Below, piece by piece: positions 35,706 through 44,453 of a stretch of DNA of 64,000 bases. Origin of the DNA: Alkalihalobacterium alkalinitrilicum (GTDB taxonomy: Bacteria; Bacillota; Bacilli; Bacillales; Bacillaceae_F); contig NZ_KV917368.1 of the NCBI RefSeq assembly GCF_002019605.1, positions 5,405,885 to 5,469,884 on the forward strand. Reading direction: 5' to 3'. Within the stretch, counting starts at the first letter, position 1. Each line of letters begins with the position of its first letter. The notes beneath the pieces were generated by a model. That model saw nothing but the letters and a program-made list of their open reading frames with translations. It did no database searches and was not told where the DNA came from. The translations under genes were made by a program, and so were the position numbers.

Positions 35706-35890
35706 ACTGGCAGTAATACCCCACTTCAAGACTTCGAGGAAATCAAAGGAGGATAAGTGGGGGATAATTTCCAGTCACAACTATAACAACTATTTGAACA
35801 CAGACGCGGCCACGTCTGTGTGACCCACATCGTGTGGTCTCTACCATCAGTGGGGAAGAAAAACCCTCACTGATGGAAGTTTCACTTTAT
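35706..35890. mobile_element. Structured repeat block, candidate mobile-element end (IS200/IS605-like or MITE-like)
   Basis: Four hairpins lie in tandem. (1) 21-nt arms 35706-35726 and 35755-35775 (core CCCCACTT / AAGTGGGG) with 4-5 mismatches. (2) 9-bp perfect arms ACACAGACG / CGTCTGTGT at 35798-35806 and 35813-35821. (3) CCACA/TGTGG near 35825-35837. (4) CCATCAGTG (35844-35852) / CACTGATGG (35868-35876) with inner GGG/CCC. The block ends with GATGGAAGTTTCACTTTAT (35872-35890), repeated at 24280-24298. No transposase or tnpB remnant is seen. Tandem subterminal hairpins with a sharp shared end resemble an element terminus or a guide-RNA-like scaffold. The family is inference. Confidence 0.45.
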
Positions 35891-35959
35891 GGGGCATCCT
35901 AAAACAATGGAAACTAGATATACAAAAATGATTCAACACGGTACGGAGGTTAAAATCTA

Positions 35960-37267
35960 TTGGAGACAATACATATTAACGTAGTAGGGGCTGGTTTAGC
36001 AGGAAGTGAGGCGGCTTGGCAAATTGCCAATCTTGGCATCCCTGTGCATTTATATGAAATGCGACCAGTGAAACAAACCCCAGCTCATCACACAGACAAA
36101 TTTGCTGAACTGGTTTGCAGTAATTCATTAAGAGCAAATACACTTACAAATGCGGTAGGGGTATTAAAAGAAGAAATGCGCATATTAAATTCTGTTATTA
36201 TATCATCAGCTGATGCGTGCTCTGTTCCTGCTGGGGGTGCTTTAGCTGTTGATCGACATGAATTTGCGGAGCATGTAACGAGTCGAGTCCGTAATCATCA
36301 ATTGGTTACAGTTATGAACGAAGAAGTTAGTCAAATTCCAGACGGTCCAACTGTGATAGCGACTGGTCCATTGACGTCAGAAAGTCTCTCTAAAGATTTA
36401 AAAGCACTAACAGGAGAAGAATATTTATATTTTTATGATGCTGCAGCCCCTATAATTGAAAAAGATTCTATCGACATGAATAAAGTGTATTTAAAATCTC
36501 GTTATGATAAGGGAGAAGCGGCCTACTTAAACTGTCCTATGACAGAAGAGGAGTTTGACCGTTTTTACGAAGCGTTAATATCTGCTGAAACTGTTCCGCT
36601 TAAGGAGTTCGAAAAAGAAATTTTCTTTGAAGGATGTATGCCGATTGAAGTGATGGCACAGCGAGGCAAAAAAACGATGCTATTTGGACCGATGAAACCT
36701 GTTGGACTTGAACATCCTGAAACAGGGAAAAGACCATATGCTGTTGTTCAACTTCGTCAAGACAATCAATCAGGAACGTTATATAACATAGTTGGATTTC
36801 AAACGCACTTAAAATGGGGACCGCAAAAAGAAGTTCTTAAACTTATTCCTGGTCTTGAAAATGCTGAAGTTGTTCGTTATGGTGTCATGCATCGAAATAC
36901 ATTTATCAATTCCCCAAAAGTGTTACGACCAACTTATCAATTTAAAGAACGAGACGATTTATTTTTCGCAGGACAAATTACTGGTGTTGAAGGATATGTA
37001 GAGTCAGCTGCATCAGGACTTATTGCTGGGATTAACGCAGCGCGTTTTGTCGAGCAGAAAGAATTATGTGTTTTCCCAGAAGAAACGACGATTGGTAGCA
37101 TGGCCCAATATATTACGACGGCAAATCCAAAAAACTTCCAACCGATGAATGCTAACTTTGGATTGCTTAAACCATTAGAACAGCGAATTAAAAATAAAAA
37201 AGAGCGTAATGAGGCATTAGCTAACCGTGCATTGGAAACAATTCAGAATTTTGTGAAAAAAATGTAA
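35960..37267 (+). CDS. trmFO: tRNA (uracil-5-)-methyltransferase TrmFO
   Basis: Folate- and FAD-dependent enzyme forming T54 in the T-loop. 435 aa: FAD motif [13 protein letters not shown] (about 8-20), [15 protein letters not shown], active-site Cys in [15 protein letters not shown], and [15 protein letters not shown] near the C terminus. TTG start with GGAGG about 10 nt upstream, somewhat long. The preceding 400 nt are noncoding and carry the repeat block. Confidence 0.96.
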   Translation: METIHINVVGAGLAGSEAAWQIANLGIPVHLYEMRPVKQTPAHHTDKFAELVCSNSLRANTLTNAVGVLKEEMRILNSVIISSADACSVPAGGALAVDRHEFAEHVTSRVRNHQLVTVMNEEVSQIPDGPTVIATGPLTSESLSKDLKALTGEEYLYFYDAAAPIIEKDSIDMNKVYLKSRYDKGEAAYLNCPMTEEEFDRFYEALISAETVPLKEFEKEIFFEGCMPIEVMAQRGKKTMLFGPMKPVGLEHPETGKRPYAVVQLRQDNQSGTLYNIVGFQTHLKWGPQKEVLKLIPGLENAEVVRYGVMHRNTFINSPKVLRPTYQFKERDDLFFAGQITGVEGYVESAASGLIAGINAARFVEQKELCVFPEETTIGSMAQYITTANPKNFQPMNANFGLLKPLEQRIKNKKERNEALANRALETIQNFVKKM

Positions 37268-37273
37268 ACTTCC

Positions 37274-37302
37274 TTGAAAGGGCTACTAAGTTGTGTTACA
37301 AT
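37274..37302 (+). promoter_or_regulatory. Sigma-A promoter for xerC-clpQ-clpY-codY
   Basis: -35 TTGAAA (37274-37279), 17-bp spacer, -10 TACAAT (37297-37302); both deviate by one base from consensus. The predicted start near 37309 leaves about 19 nt before the ATG, containing the SD. Confidence 0.65.
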
Positions 37303-37314
37303 TTAGTAGCTTTT
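37282..37314 (+). terminator. Terminator after trmFO, overlapping the xerC promoter
   Basis: GCTACTAA (37282-37289) pairs with TTAGTAGC (37303-37310), followed by TTTT. The hairpin forms only in RNA from upstream; transcripts from the promoter in its middle would lack the left arm. Confidence 0.55.
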
Positions 37315-37327
37315 GTGAGGTGTTAAT

Positions 37328-38239
37328 ATGGGAGATACAACCACTCGTAAATCGATTGATGATTTTGTTTTTTATTTACAAGTTGAAAAGAATTGTTCGA
37401 AACATACAATTGAAAATTACCTGCTTGATATAGAAGATTTTGTCTCATATATGAAGGAGAATAACCTTAGTGAGTTTTCGGTTGTAACTTATCATTTCGT
37501 TAGGGGCTATTTATCGGCGTTACATGAATATAAATATGCTAGGACTACAATTGCGAGGAAAATCTCAGCATTGCGAAGTTTATATCGTTTTTTATTAAGA
37601 GAAAATAAAGTGAATGAGAACCCATTCGCTTCAACTCACTCCCCTAAGACTGGAAAACGATTACCGACTTTTTTGTATGAACAAGAGATGGAACAGTTAT
37701 TTTCTTCTTTTGACGATTCAAAGGTACTCGATCAACGGGATAAGGCGCTGATCGAAATATTATACTCTTCAGGATTACGAGTAAGTGAATGTTGTCAGTT
37801 AAAAACAGAAGATATTGATTTTTCAATTGGTACTGCATTTGTTATAGGTAAAGGAAGAAAAGAACGTTATGTCCCAGTAGGAAGCTATGCTCTAGATGCT
37901 TTACAGAACTATATAGAAGATGGACGCAATCAATTGTTGAGTAAGTCGAAGTCTGGCCCTCATGATGTGTTATTTCTGAATTTTCGCGGTGGACCTTTAT
38001 CCGACAGAAGTGTACGGGATATTTTAAAAAAACGCGTAGAAAAAGCATCTTTAATCATGCACGTAAGTCCACATATGTTACGTCATACGTTTGCAACACA
38101 TCTATTGAATAATGGTGCAGATTTACGTGTAGTGCAAGAGTTATTAGGACATTCACATTTATCTTCTACGCAAATATACACTCATGTCACAAAGGATAGA
38201 CTGAAAGATGTATATAATAAACACCATCCAAGAGCATAA
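37328..38239 (+). CDS. xerC: Tyrosine recombinase XerC (CodV)
   Basis: Acts with XerD at dif to resolve chromosome dimers. 303 aa: N-terminal SAM-like core-binding domain and a C-terminal catalytic domain with Arg in YSSGLRVSE, Lys in GKGRKERYVP, HxxR in SPHMLRHTFATHLL, His in LLGHSHLSSTQ and the nucleophile in IYTHV. First gene of the xerC-clpQ-clpY-codY group conserved in Bacilli. SD TGAGGTG. Confidence 0.96.
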   Translation: MGDTTTRKSIDDFVFYLQVEKNCSKHTIENYLLDIEDFVSYMKENNLSEFSVVTYHFVRGYLSALHEYKYARTTIARKISALRSLYRFLLRENKVNENPFASTHSPKTGKRLPTFLYEQEMEQLFSSFDDSKVLDQRDKALIEILYSSGLRVSECCQLKTEDIDFSIGTAFVIGKGRKERYVPVGSYALDALQNYIEDGRNQLLSKSKSGPHDVLFLNFRGGPLSDRSVRDILKKRVEKASLIMHVSPHMLRHTFATHLLNNGADLRVVQELLGHSHLSSTQIYTHVTKDRLKDVYNKHHPRA

Positions 38240-38334
38240 ATGAATACATATTGAACTCATCATATCCGTATGTACAACTGTAACGAGAAATTACAACTAA
38301 TGAATATTACTGATCTCTAAAGAGGAGGGTTCTC

Positions 38335-38880
38335 ATGTCGGAAGCGAATTTTCATGCAACAACGATCTTTGCTATTCAACATAACGGGCAATGTGCAATG
38401 ACAGGTGACGGACAAGTAACGTTTGGTAATGCTGTAGTTATGAAACATACCGCAAAAAAAGTAAGAAAAATATATCAAGGCAAAGTAATTGCTGGTTTTG
38501 CGGGTTCTGTTGCTGATGCCTTTACTTTATTTGAGAAATTTGAAGGACGTTTAGAAGAATACAATGGTAATCTTCAAAGAGCGGCCGTTGAATTGGCAAA
38601 AGAGTGGAGAAGTGATAAAGTTCTACGACGACTTGAAGCGATGCTAATCGTCATGAACAAAGAACATTTATTACTCGTTTCTGGAACTGGAGAAGTGATT
38701 GAGCCAGACGATGGGGTATTAGCAATCGGCTCAGGTGGTAATTATGCTCTTTCAGCTGGTCGTGCGTTGAAAAAGCACGCACCACAACTTTCGGCAAAAG
38801 AGATTGCGATGGCTGCACTTGAAACAGCAGGCGATATTTGTGTGTACACGAATAAACAAATTGTCATCGAAGAGCTATAA
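38335..38880 (+). CDS. clpQ: ATP-dependent protease subunit ClpQ (HslV, CodW)
   Basis: Proteasome-like peptidase working with ClpY. 181 aa, starting [15 protein letters not shown]. In most bacteria the protein begins Met-Thr-Thr and Thr1 is the nucleophile; in B. subtilis the N terminus is MSSFHATTIF and an N-terminal Ser is used. Here the extension is two residues longer still (SEAN before FHATT). [18 protein letters not shown] and [10 protein letters not shown] are otherwise canonical. SD GAGGAGG. clpY follows closely. Confidence 0.95.
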   Translation: MSEANFHATTIFAIQHNGQCAMTGDGQVTFGNAVVMKHTAKKVRKIYQGKVIAGFAGSVADAFTLFEKFEGRLEEYNGNLQRAAVELAKEWRSDKVLRRLEAMLIVMNKEHLLLVSGTGEVIEPDDGVLAIGSGGNYALSAGRALKKHAPQLSAKEIAMAALETAGDICVYTNKQIVIEEL

Positions 38881-38906
38881 AAACTTTGAGAGCGGAGGAT
38901 GTTGAG

Positions 38907-40301
38907 ATGCAAAATAACTTAACGCCAAGACAAATTGTTGAACGTTTAAACCAATACATTGTAGGTCAAGAATCAGCGAAGAAATCAGTAGCCGTTGCCC
39001 TAAGAAACCGTTATCGTCGTAGTTTACTCGATGAAAAACTACGAGATGAGGTAACGCCAAAAAATATTTTAATGATTGGGCCTACAGGTGTAGGGAAAAC
39101 TGAAATTGCTCGTCGACTTGCTAAATTAGTAGGTGCTCCTTTTGTAAAAGTAGAAGCAACAAAATTTACTGAAGTAGGTTATGTTGGACGAGATGTAGAG
39201 TCAATGGTTCGTGACTTAGTGGATACGTCTATTCGGATTGTAAAAGAAGAAAAGATGAATAGTGTCCGTGATAAAGCAGAAGAACAAGCCAACCAAAGAA
39301 TTGTGGATTTACTTGTACCTTCAGCTAAAAAGCAAACACAATACAAAAATCCACTAGAAATGCTCTTCGGTAATCAAGGACAACCTGTCCAAGATACGAA
39401 CGAGTCATCTGAAAGTCAGGATATTCAACAAAAAAGACGACAAACAGCTCACAAATTAGCGTTAGGTGAACTTGAAGATCATATTATAACGATAGATGTA
39501 GAGGAGCAAACATCAGGATTCCTCGATATGTTCCAAGGATCTGGCATGGAACAGATGGGTATTAACATGCAAGATATGTTAGGTAATATGATGCCGAAAA
39601 AGAAAAAGAAACGGCGCTTAACTGTGAAAGAAGCACGAAAATATCTTCTTGAAGAAGAAGCTCAAAAACTTATTGATATGGATGAAGTTAATCAAGAAGC
39701 GGTTTCAAAAGCAGAACAACTGGGTATTATCTTTATAGATGAGATTGATAAAATTGCTGGCAAAAGTCAGAATAGTGCTGATGTATCTCGTGAAGGGGTG
39801 CAACGTGACATTCTTCCTATCGTTGAAGGCTCGACCATTGTTACAAAATACGGACCTGTAAAAACAGATCATATTTTATTTGTTGGTGCAGGTGCATTTC
39901 ATATGGCAAAGCCTTCTGATCTAATTCCTGAACTACAAGGACGTTTTCCGATCCGAGTTGAGCTTTCAAATTTATCAATTAATGATTTCGTAAGAATTTT
40001 AGTGGAGCCAGATACTGCTTTAATTAAACAATATACTGCTTTATTAGAAACAGAAGGTATAAAAGTAAAGTTTTCTGACGAAGCTATTCATAAGATTGCG
40101 ACAATTGCAACAGATGTTAATCAAGATACAGAGAATATTGGTGCAAGGAGATTGCATACGCTTTTAGAAAAATTATTAGAAGATTTATCATTTGAAGCAC
40201 CTGATATTACACTAGAAGAGATTGTTATTACACCAGCTTATGTTGAAGAAAAGTTAGCAACGATCGCAAAAAATAGAGATTTAAGCCAATATATATTATA
40301 G
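38907..40301 (+). CDS. clpY: ClpQ-associated unfoldase ATPase ClpY (HslU)
   Basis: AAA+ hexamer that unfolds substrates for ClpQ. 464 aa: [17 protein letters not shown], Walker [10 protein letters not shown] (about 56-64), a central I-domain (about 110-240), Walker [12 protein letters not shown], sensor and arginine-finger region [12 protein letters not shown], and the C-terminal SQYIL tail that docks into ClpQ. The ATG at 38907 is 7-8 nt from GGAGG; the frame is open to 38886 upstream but overlaps that SD. Confidence 0.97.
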   Translation: MQNNLTPRQIVERLNQYIVGQESAKKSVAVALRNRYRRSLLDEKLRDEVTPKNILMIGPTGVGKTEIARRLAKLVGAPFVKVEATKFTEVGYVGRDVESMVRDLVDTSIRIVKEEKMNSVRDKAEEQANQRIVDLLVPSAKKQTQYKNPLEMLFGNQGQPVQDTNESSESQDIQQKRRQTAHKLALGELEDHIITIDVEEQTSGFLDMFQGSGMEQMGINMQDMLGNMMPKKKKKRRLTVKEARKYLLEEEAQKLIDMDEVNQEAVSKAEQLGIIFIDEIDKIAGKSQNSADVSREGVQRDILPIVEGSTIVTKYGPVKTDHILFVGAGAFHMAKPSDLIPELQGRFPIRVELSNLSINDFVRILVEPDTALIKQYTALLETEGIKVKFSDEAIHKIATIATDVNQDTENIGARRLHTLLEKLLEDLSFEAPDITLEEIVITPAYVEEKLATIAKNRDLSQYIL

Positions 40302-40326
40302 TATGGATTTTTTAGGAGGAAAAGGA

Positions 40327-41106
40327 ATGGATTTACTAACAAGAACGAGAAAGATTAATGAGATGCTACAAAAGTCAGGAGGTCAACACGTTAACTTTAA
40401 AGATATGGCTGAAACCTTACGCGATGTAATTGAAGCAAATATTTTTGTTGTAAGCCGTCGTGGGAAGTTACTCGGTTTTTCTATCAAACAAGAGATTGAA
40501 AACGAACGAATGAAAAAAATGTTAGAAGAACGACAATTTCCTGAAGAGTACACGTCTAACTTATTCAAACTAGAAGAAACGAGTGCGAACCTCGATATTG
40601 GTAGTGAATACACAGCGTTTCCAGTTGAGAATAAAGACTTATTCGGATCGGGCTTAACAACTATCGTGCCCATTTTAGGCGGTGGCCAAAGATTAGGGAC
40701 TCTAGTATTAGCGAGATTAAGCAAGTCATTTGATGATGATGATTTAATCTTAGCAGAATATGGAGCTACGGTAGTTGGAATGGAAATTCTTCATGAAAAA
40801 ACGCAGGAAATTGAAGAAGAAGCGCGTAGTAAAGCAGTTGTACAAATGGCTATTAGTTCACTATCATACAGTGAGTTAGAAGCGGTAGAACATATTTTTG
40901 AAGAGCTAGAAGGCAAAGAAGGTTTACTCGTAGCTAGTAAAATTGCAGACCGAGTTGGAATAACACGTTCTGTAATTGTAAATGCATTACGTAAACTTGA
41001 AAGTGCTGGTGTAATCGAATCGCGATCACTCGGTATGAAGGGGACTTATATTAAAGTACTAAACGACAAGTTTCTAGCTGAGTTAGATAAGATTAAACAA
41101 GGCTAA
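40327..41106 (+). CDS. codY: GTP- and BCAA-sensing pleiotropic repressor CodY
   Basis: Global regulator of nutrient-limitation genes. 259 aa as in B. subtilis: N-terminal GAF domain that binds Ile/Leu/Val (about 1-155; [31 protein letters not shown]) and a C-terminal winged HTH with [20 protein letters not shown]. The ATG at 40327 is set by this length and by SD TAGGAGGAAAAGGA; an ATG at 40303 upstream is not supported. It lies directly before the fla/che region, a known CodY target in B. subtilis. Confidence 0.98.
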   Translation: MDLLTRTRKINEMLQKSGGQHVNFKDMAETLRDVIEANIFVVSRRGKLLGFSIKQEIENERMKKMLEERQFPEEYTSNLFKLEETSANLDIGSEYTAFPVENKDLFGSGLTTIVPILGGGQRLGTLVLARLSKSFDDDDLILAEYGATVVGMEILHEKTQEIEEEARSKAVVQMAISSLSYSELEAVEHIFEELEGKEGLLVASKIADRVGITRSVIVNALRKLESAGVIESRSLGMKGTYIKVLNDKFLAELDKIKQG

Positions 41107-41180
41107 TACAACAGTTCATATTTAACTTGTTACAGGAATTAAATATATAACCTTTAGATTTTAGAGGGTTGTATAATACT

Positions 41181-41222
41181 AAAGAGGTCAATTTCAATTT
41201 GAAATGACCTCTTTTTCTTTTT
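41181..41222 (+). terminator. Intrinsic terminator after codY
   Basis: AAAGAGGTCA (41181-41190) pairs with TGACCTCTTT (41205-41214), with inner TTTCA..TGAAA pairing, followed by a long T-rich tail. Confidence 0.9.
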
Positions 41223-41640
41223 TTATTAAGGAGAGTAACATTTTTTAGTAAAATCCTACAGATTAATTTATTAGAAAAAATAAATTATTATATTTCATCA
41301 CTAATATTATCAAGGGTTTGTAGAGTGAAAAATTTATTACGTCTTTTTAATTAGGAAATAGTAGGATTAAACTAAGTGACAATACCGTAAATACATTAAA
41401 AGGAAACAATAAAAACACTTTTTTTTACTTAATTTATATTATACTATACATAGTGTTACACAATTCGACATTGGAAGTTCCTGAAATGAAGCTTTAATAG
41501 GACTTTAGGACCATCGGGATGCAGGACTTTTTAATCCATTCCGACAAAAATTAATTGATTATTAGACATTTACTTTAAGATCTAATACAATTTATTAGCA
41601 GGATTAACCAATTATCGCGAATTTACGACAAGGAGCGACT
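41223..41640 (+). promoter_or_regulatory. fla/che operon control region
   Basis: No gene in about 420 nt. A T-rich track followed by TATTATACTATACA (41437-41450) offers -10 hexamers (TATACT 41440-41445, TATACA 41445-41450), but only T-tract -35s. AAGTTCCTGAAATGA (41475-41489) keeps the centre of the CodY box (AATTTTCWGAAAATT) with about five mismatches. AGGACTTT occurs twice (41499-41506, 41523-41530), flanking a GC-richer segment that may be structured. No sigma-D promoter was convincing. SD AAGGAG precedes flgB. Confidence 0.45.
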
Positions 41641-41643
41641 AAA

Positions 41644-42045
41644 ATGAACTTATTTACAAATCTTTCTTTTAGTACGCTGGAGAAGGCATTAGATGGTGCT
41701 GCATTAAGACAGAGAACAATCTCTCATAATATAGCAAATGTGGATACACCAAATTACAAGACGAAAAAAGTGAACTTTCAGCACACGTTAGATCAAGCAG
41801 TTTCGCAAAATTCATTTAACGCTATACGAACGGACAATAGGCATATGAATTTTAGCACAGGTAAACAAAGAGAGGCCTACGTTACTAGTGTGAACAATAC
41901 AATGTACAATCATAATTTGAATAATGTGGATATTGATAAAGAAATGTCGGCTCTTGCAGAAAACCAAATCTATTATAATGCACTAATTGACCGGTTAAAT
42001 GGTAGATTTAATAGTCTTCAAACTGTAATAAAAGGTGGGAAATAA
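41644..42045 (+). CDS. flgB: Flagellar basal-body rod protein FlgB
   Basis: 133 aa proximal rod subunit. The N-terminal rod signature LRQRTISHNIANVDTPNYKTKKV (residues about 21-43, written in part) and the helical C-terminal ENQIYYNALIDRLNGRF are typical of rod/hook proteins. First gene of the fla/che operon, SD AAGGAGCGACTAAA. flgC starts 2 nt after its stop. Confidence 0.97.
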   Translation: MNLFTNLSFSTLEKALDGAALRQRTISHNIANVDTPNYKTKKVNFQHTLDQAVSQNSFNAIRTDNRHMNFSTGKQREAYVTSVNNTMYNHNLNNVDIDKEMSALAENQIYYNALIDRLNGRFNSLQTVIKGGK

Positions 42046-42047
42046 AC

Positions 42048-42500
42048 GTGACGATTTTCAATGGGTTTAATGCTTCGGCATCAGCGTTAACTGCACAACG
42101 GTTACGTATGGATGTTATATCAGCGAATATGGCTAATGCTGAAACTACACGTGCGAATTTTGTAGATGGAGAGTGGCAACCATATCAACGTAAAATGGTT
42201 GTAATGCAGCCTAATCAACAAGATTTTTCTAGTTATTTAAATATGGCTATGAAACAAACGAATAATCCAGGTGAAGGAGTGAAAGTATCCCGCATTATCG
42301 AGGACCAGACACCCTTTAAATTGATGTACCAACCGGAACATCCTGATGCTGATGAAATTGGTTATGTAAAATTACCTAATGTTGACCCTTTACGAGAGAT
42401 GGTTGATTTAATGAGTGCAACTCGTTCGTATGAAGCGAACGTAACTACTTTAAATGCAACGAAAAATATGTTAATGAAAGCATTAGAAATAGGTAGATAA
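42048..42500 (+). CDS. flgC: Flagellar basal-body rod protein FlgC
   Basis: 150 aa rod subunit. N terminus MTIFNGFNASASALTAQRLR with ISANMANAETTRA; C terminus EMVDLMSATRSYEANVTTLN followed by a helical tail, the classic FlgC ending. GTG start with AAAGGTGGG at suitable spacing overlapping the flgB end. Confidence 0.97.
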   Translation: MTIFNGFNASASALTAQRLRMDVISANMANAETTRANFVDGEWQPYQRKMVVMQPNQQDFSSYLNMAMKQTNNPGEGVKVSRIIEDQTPFKLMYQPEHPDADEIGYVKLPNVDPLREMVDLMSATRSYEANVTTLNATKNMLMKALEIGR

Positions 42501-42514
42501 GGAAGGTAACGAAA

Positions 42515-42823
42515 ATGGAATTGAATAAAATAAGTTCACCATTTACGATTCAACGACAGCCGATAGAAACACAAGTGGTTAAAAAAACACCTGCAGTAGC
42601 ACAGAATGAGTTTAAGGCAGCCCTCAGCGACGCAATAAAAAATGTTAATGCAGCTCAAAATGAATCTTCAGAAGCCACGTTACGACTTGCTAGAGGTGAA
42701 GCAGATAATCTTCATGAAGTCATGATTTTAGGACAAAAAGCTAGCATTACATTACAAGCAACTGTGGAAGTTCGTAATAAAGTAATCGAAGCATATCAAG
42801 AAATCATGCGAATGCAAGTGTAA
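42515..42823 (+). CDS. fliE: Flagellar hook-basal body protein FliE
   Basis: 102 aa adaptor joining the MS ring to the rod, and an early export substrate. FKAALSDAIKNVNAAQNES and the C-terminal VRNKVIEAYQEIMRMQV are diagnostic. SD GGAAGGTAACGAAA. It follows flgC by 14 nt. Confidence 0.96.
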   Translation: MELNKISSPFTIQRQPIETQVVKKTPAVAQNEFKAALSDAIKNVNAAQNESSEATLRLARGEADNLHEVMILGQKASITLQATVEVRNKVIEAYQEIMRMQV

Positions 42824-42860
42824 CAAAATGATGGTTTACGTCGTATAGGTGGGAGGGCAC

Positions 42861-44441
42861 ATGAACGAAAAGCTTGTACAATACAAAGAAAAAGGAACAT
42901 CGTTTTGGAAAGAGCGTACTAGTGCCCAAAAGGGTATTATTGTCGGCTCTATTTTACTGTTAATTACTATGCTAATATTATTAACTATTTTTGGAACAAA
43001 ATCAAGTTTTGTTCCACTTTATAGCAATTTAACAGTTCAAGAAACAGGGCAAATTAAAGAAACGTTAGATGCTAGAGGAATCGCATCTGAGATTTCAGAT
43101 AATGGAACTACAATTAGTGTTCCAGACACGATGGTTGACACATTAAAGGTGGAGTTAGCTGCTGAAGGAATTCCAAGAAGTGGTAGTATTGATTATGGAT
43201 TTTTTAGAGACCGAATGGGTATCGGTATAACTGATAATGAATTTTCCCTTATGGAAAGAGCAGCAGTTCAAACTGAGCTAGGAAATTTAATCCGGAATAT
43301 TGATGGTGTAAATGGTGCCAATGTCATGATAACTTTACCTGAGGAACGAATTTGGGTTTCTGATGAATTAATGACAGCATCAGCATCGATTGTTATAAAT
43401 ACAGCTCCTGGATACCAACTTGAGCCGAGGCAAATTCGTGCTCTATACCATCTAGTTTCAAAGAGTGTACCAAACCTTCCTGTAGATAATATCGTCATCA
43501 TGAACCAAATGTTTGAGCATTATGAGTATAGAGATGAAAATTCCCAAGATTATTCAACAATGACAGCTTATGAACATCAAAGAAAAATTAAACAAGACAT
43601 TGAAAGAGATTTACAACGACAATTAACGCAAATGCTCGGTACGATGATGGGCCGTGATAGTGTATTAGTCTCTGTAACGACAGACATTGATTTCACTCAA
43701 GAAAATCGCCAAGAAGAGATCGTTACACCAGTTAATGAAGAAAATATGGAAGGTCTTGCTGTTAGTATTGAAAGGATAACTGAAACGTACGAAGGCGAAG
43801 ATGTTCCTGAAGGTGGAGTAGCTGGTACAGGAGAAGCGATACCAGGTTATCCAGGTGTTGTTGGTGGTGGAAATGGATCTTATGAAAGAATTGAAGAACG
43901 AGTCAATAATGATGTAAATCGAATTCGCCGTGATATCGTCGAGAGTCCTTATAAAATTCGCGATTTAGGAATTCAAGTGATGGTTGAGCCTCCTGATGGT
44001 GAAGACGAATTACCAATTGAACGTCTTAATGATATACAGCAAATATTAAGTACGATCGTCCGCACAAGTATCGATGGGAACTTGGCAATGCAACTTACAC
44101 CTGAAGAAATTAACGAGAAGATTTTTGTCTCTTCACAGCAGTTTGCAGGAAAAGTTGAAATTGAAGCTATTCCAGAACAAACGGTACCCAATTGGTTATA
44201 TGTTATTGGTGGTATATTAGTTGCTATTATTATTCTATTAATCTTCTTATTGTTTAGAAAGAAGAAGCAGAGTGAAGAAGAGGAAGAAGTAATTGAAGAG
44301 GCTGTAAGTAATGAGATTCCCGATTTACCAAATGAAGATGATAGTATATCAGCTACAAAACGAAAACAGCTTGAAAGAATGGCAAGAGAAAAACCAGATG
44401 AATTCGCCAAGCTTATTAGAACATGGCTGGCAGATGACTAA
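42861..44441 (+). CDS. fliF: Flagellar MS-ring protein FliF
   Basis: 526 aa. Membrane helix about 25-45, ring-building motifs (RBM1-3) with LYSNLTVQETGQI and ASASIVINTAPGYQL, a beta-collar region (Gly-rich AGTGEAIPGYPGVVGGGNG), a second membrane helix about 445-467, and a cytoplasmic tail LERMAREKPDEFAKLIRTWL that binds FliG. The ATG at 42861 is chosen (family N terminus); spacing to GGGAGG is short (4 nt). The GTG at 42849 overlaps that SD. Confidence 0.97.
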   Translation: MNEKLVQYKEKGTSFWKERTSAQKGIIVGSILLLITMLILLTIFGTKSSFVPLYSNLTVQETGQIKETLDARGIASEISDNGTTISVPDTMVDTLKVELAAEGIPRSGSIDYGFFRDRMGIGITDNEFSLMERAAVQTELGNLIRNIDGVNGANVMITLPEERIWVSDELMTASASIVINTAPGYQLEPRQIRALYHLVSKSVPNLPVDNIVIMNQMFEHYEYRDENSQDYSTMTAYEHQRKIKQDIERDLQRQLTQMLGTMMGRDSVLVSVTTDIDFTQENRQEEIVTPVNEENMEGLAVSIERITETYEGEDVPEGGVAGTGEAIPGYPGVVGGGNGSYERIEERVNNDVNRIRRDIVESPYKIRDLGIQVMVEPPDGEDELPIERLNDIQQILSTIVRTSIDGNLAMQLTPEEINEKIFVSSQQFAGKVEIEAIPEQTVPNWLYVIGGILVAIIILLIFLLFRKKKQSEEEEEVIEEAVSNEIPDLPNEDDSISATKRKQLERMAREKPDEFAKLIRTWLADD

Positions 44442-44453
44442 GAGGGTGATCGT

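Noticed and set aside
41490-41560. Sigma-D promoter for the fla/che operon (TCCGACAA as -10)
   Set aside because: No TAAA-type -35 at the right distance; only 5 of 8 bases match the -10.
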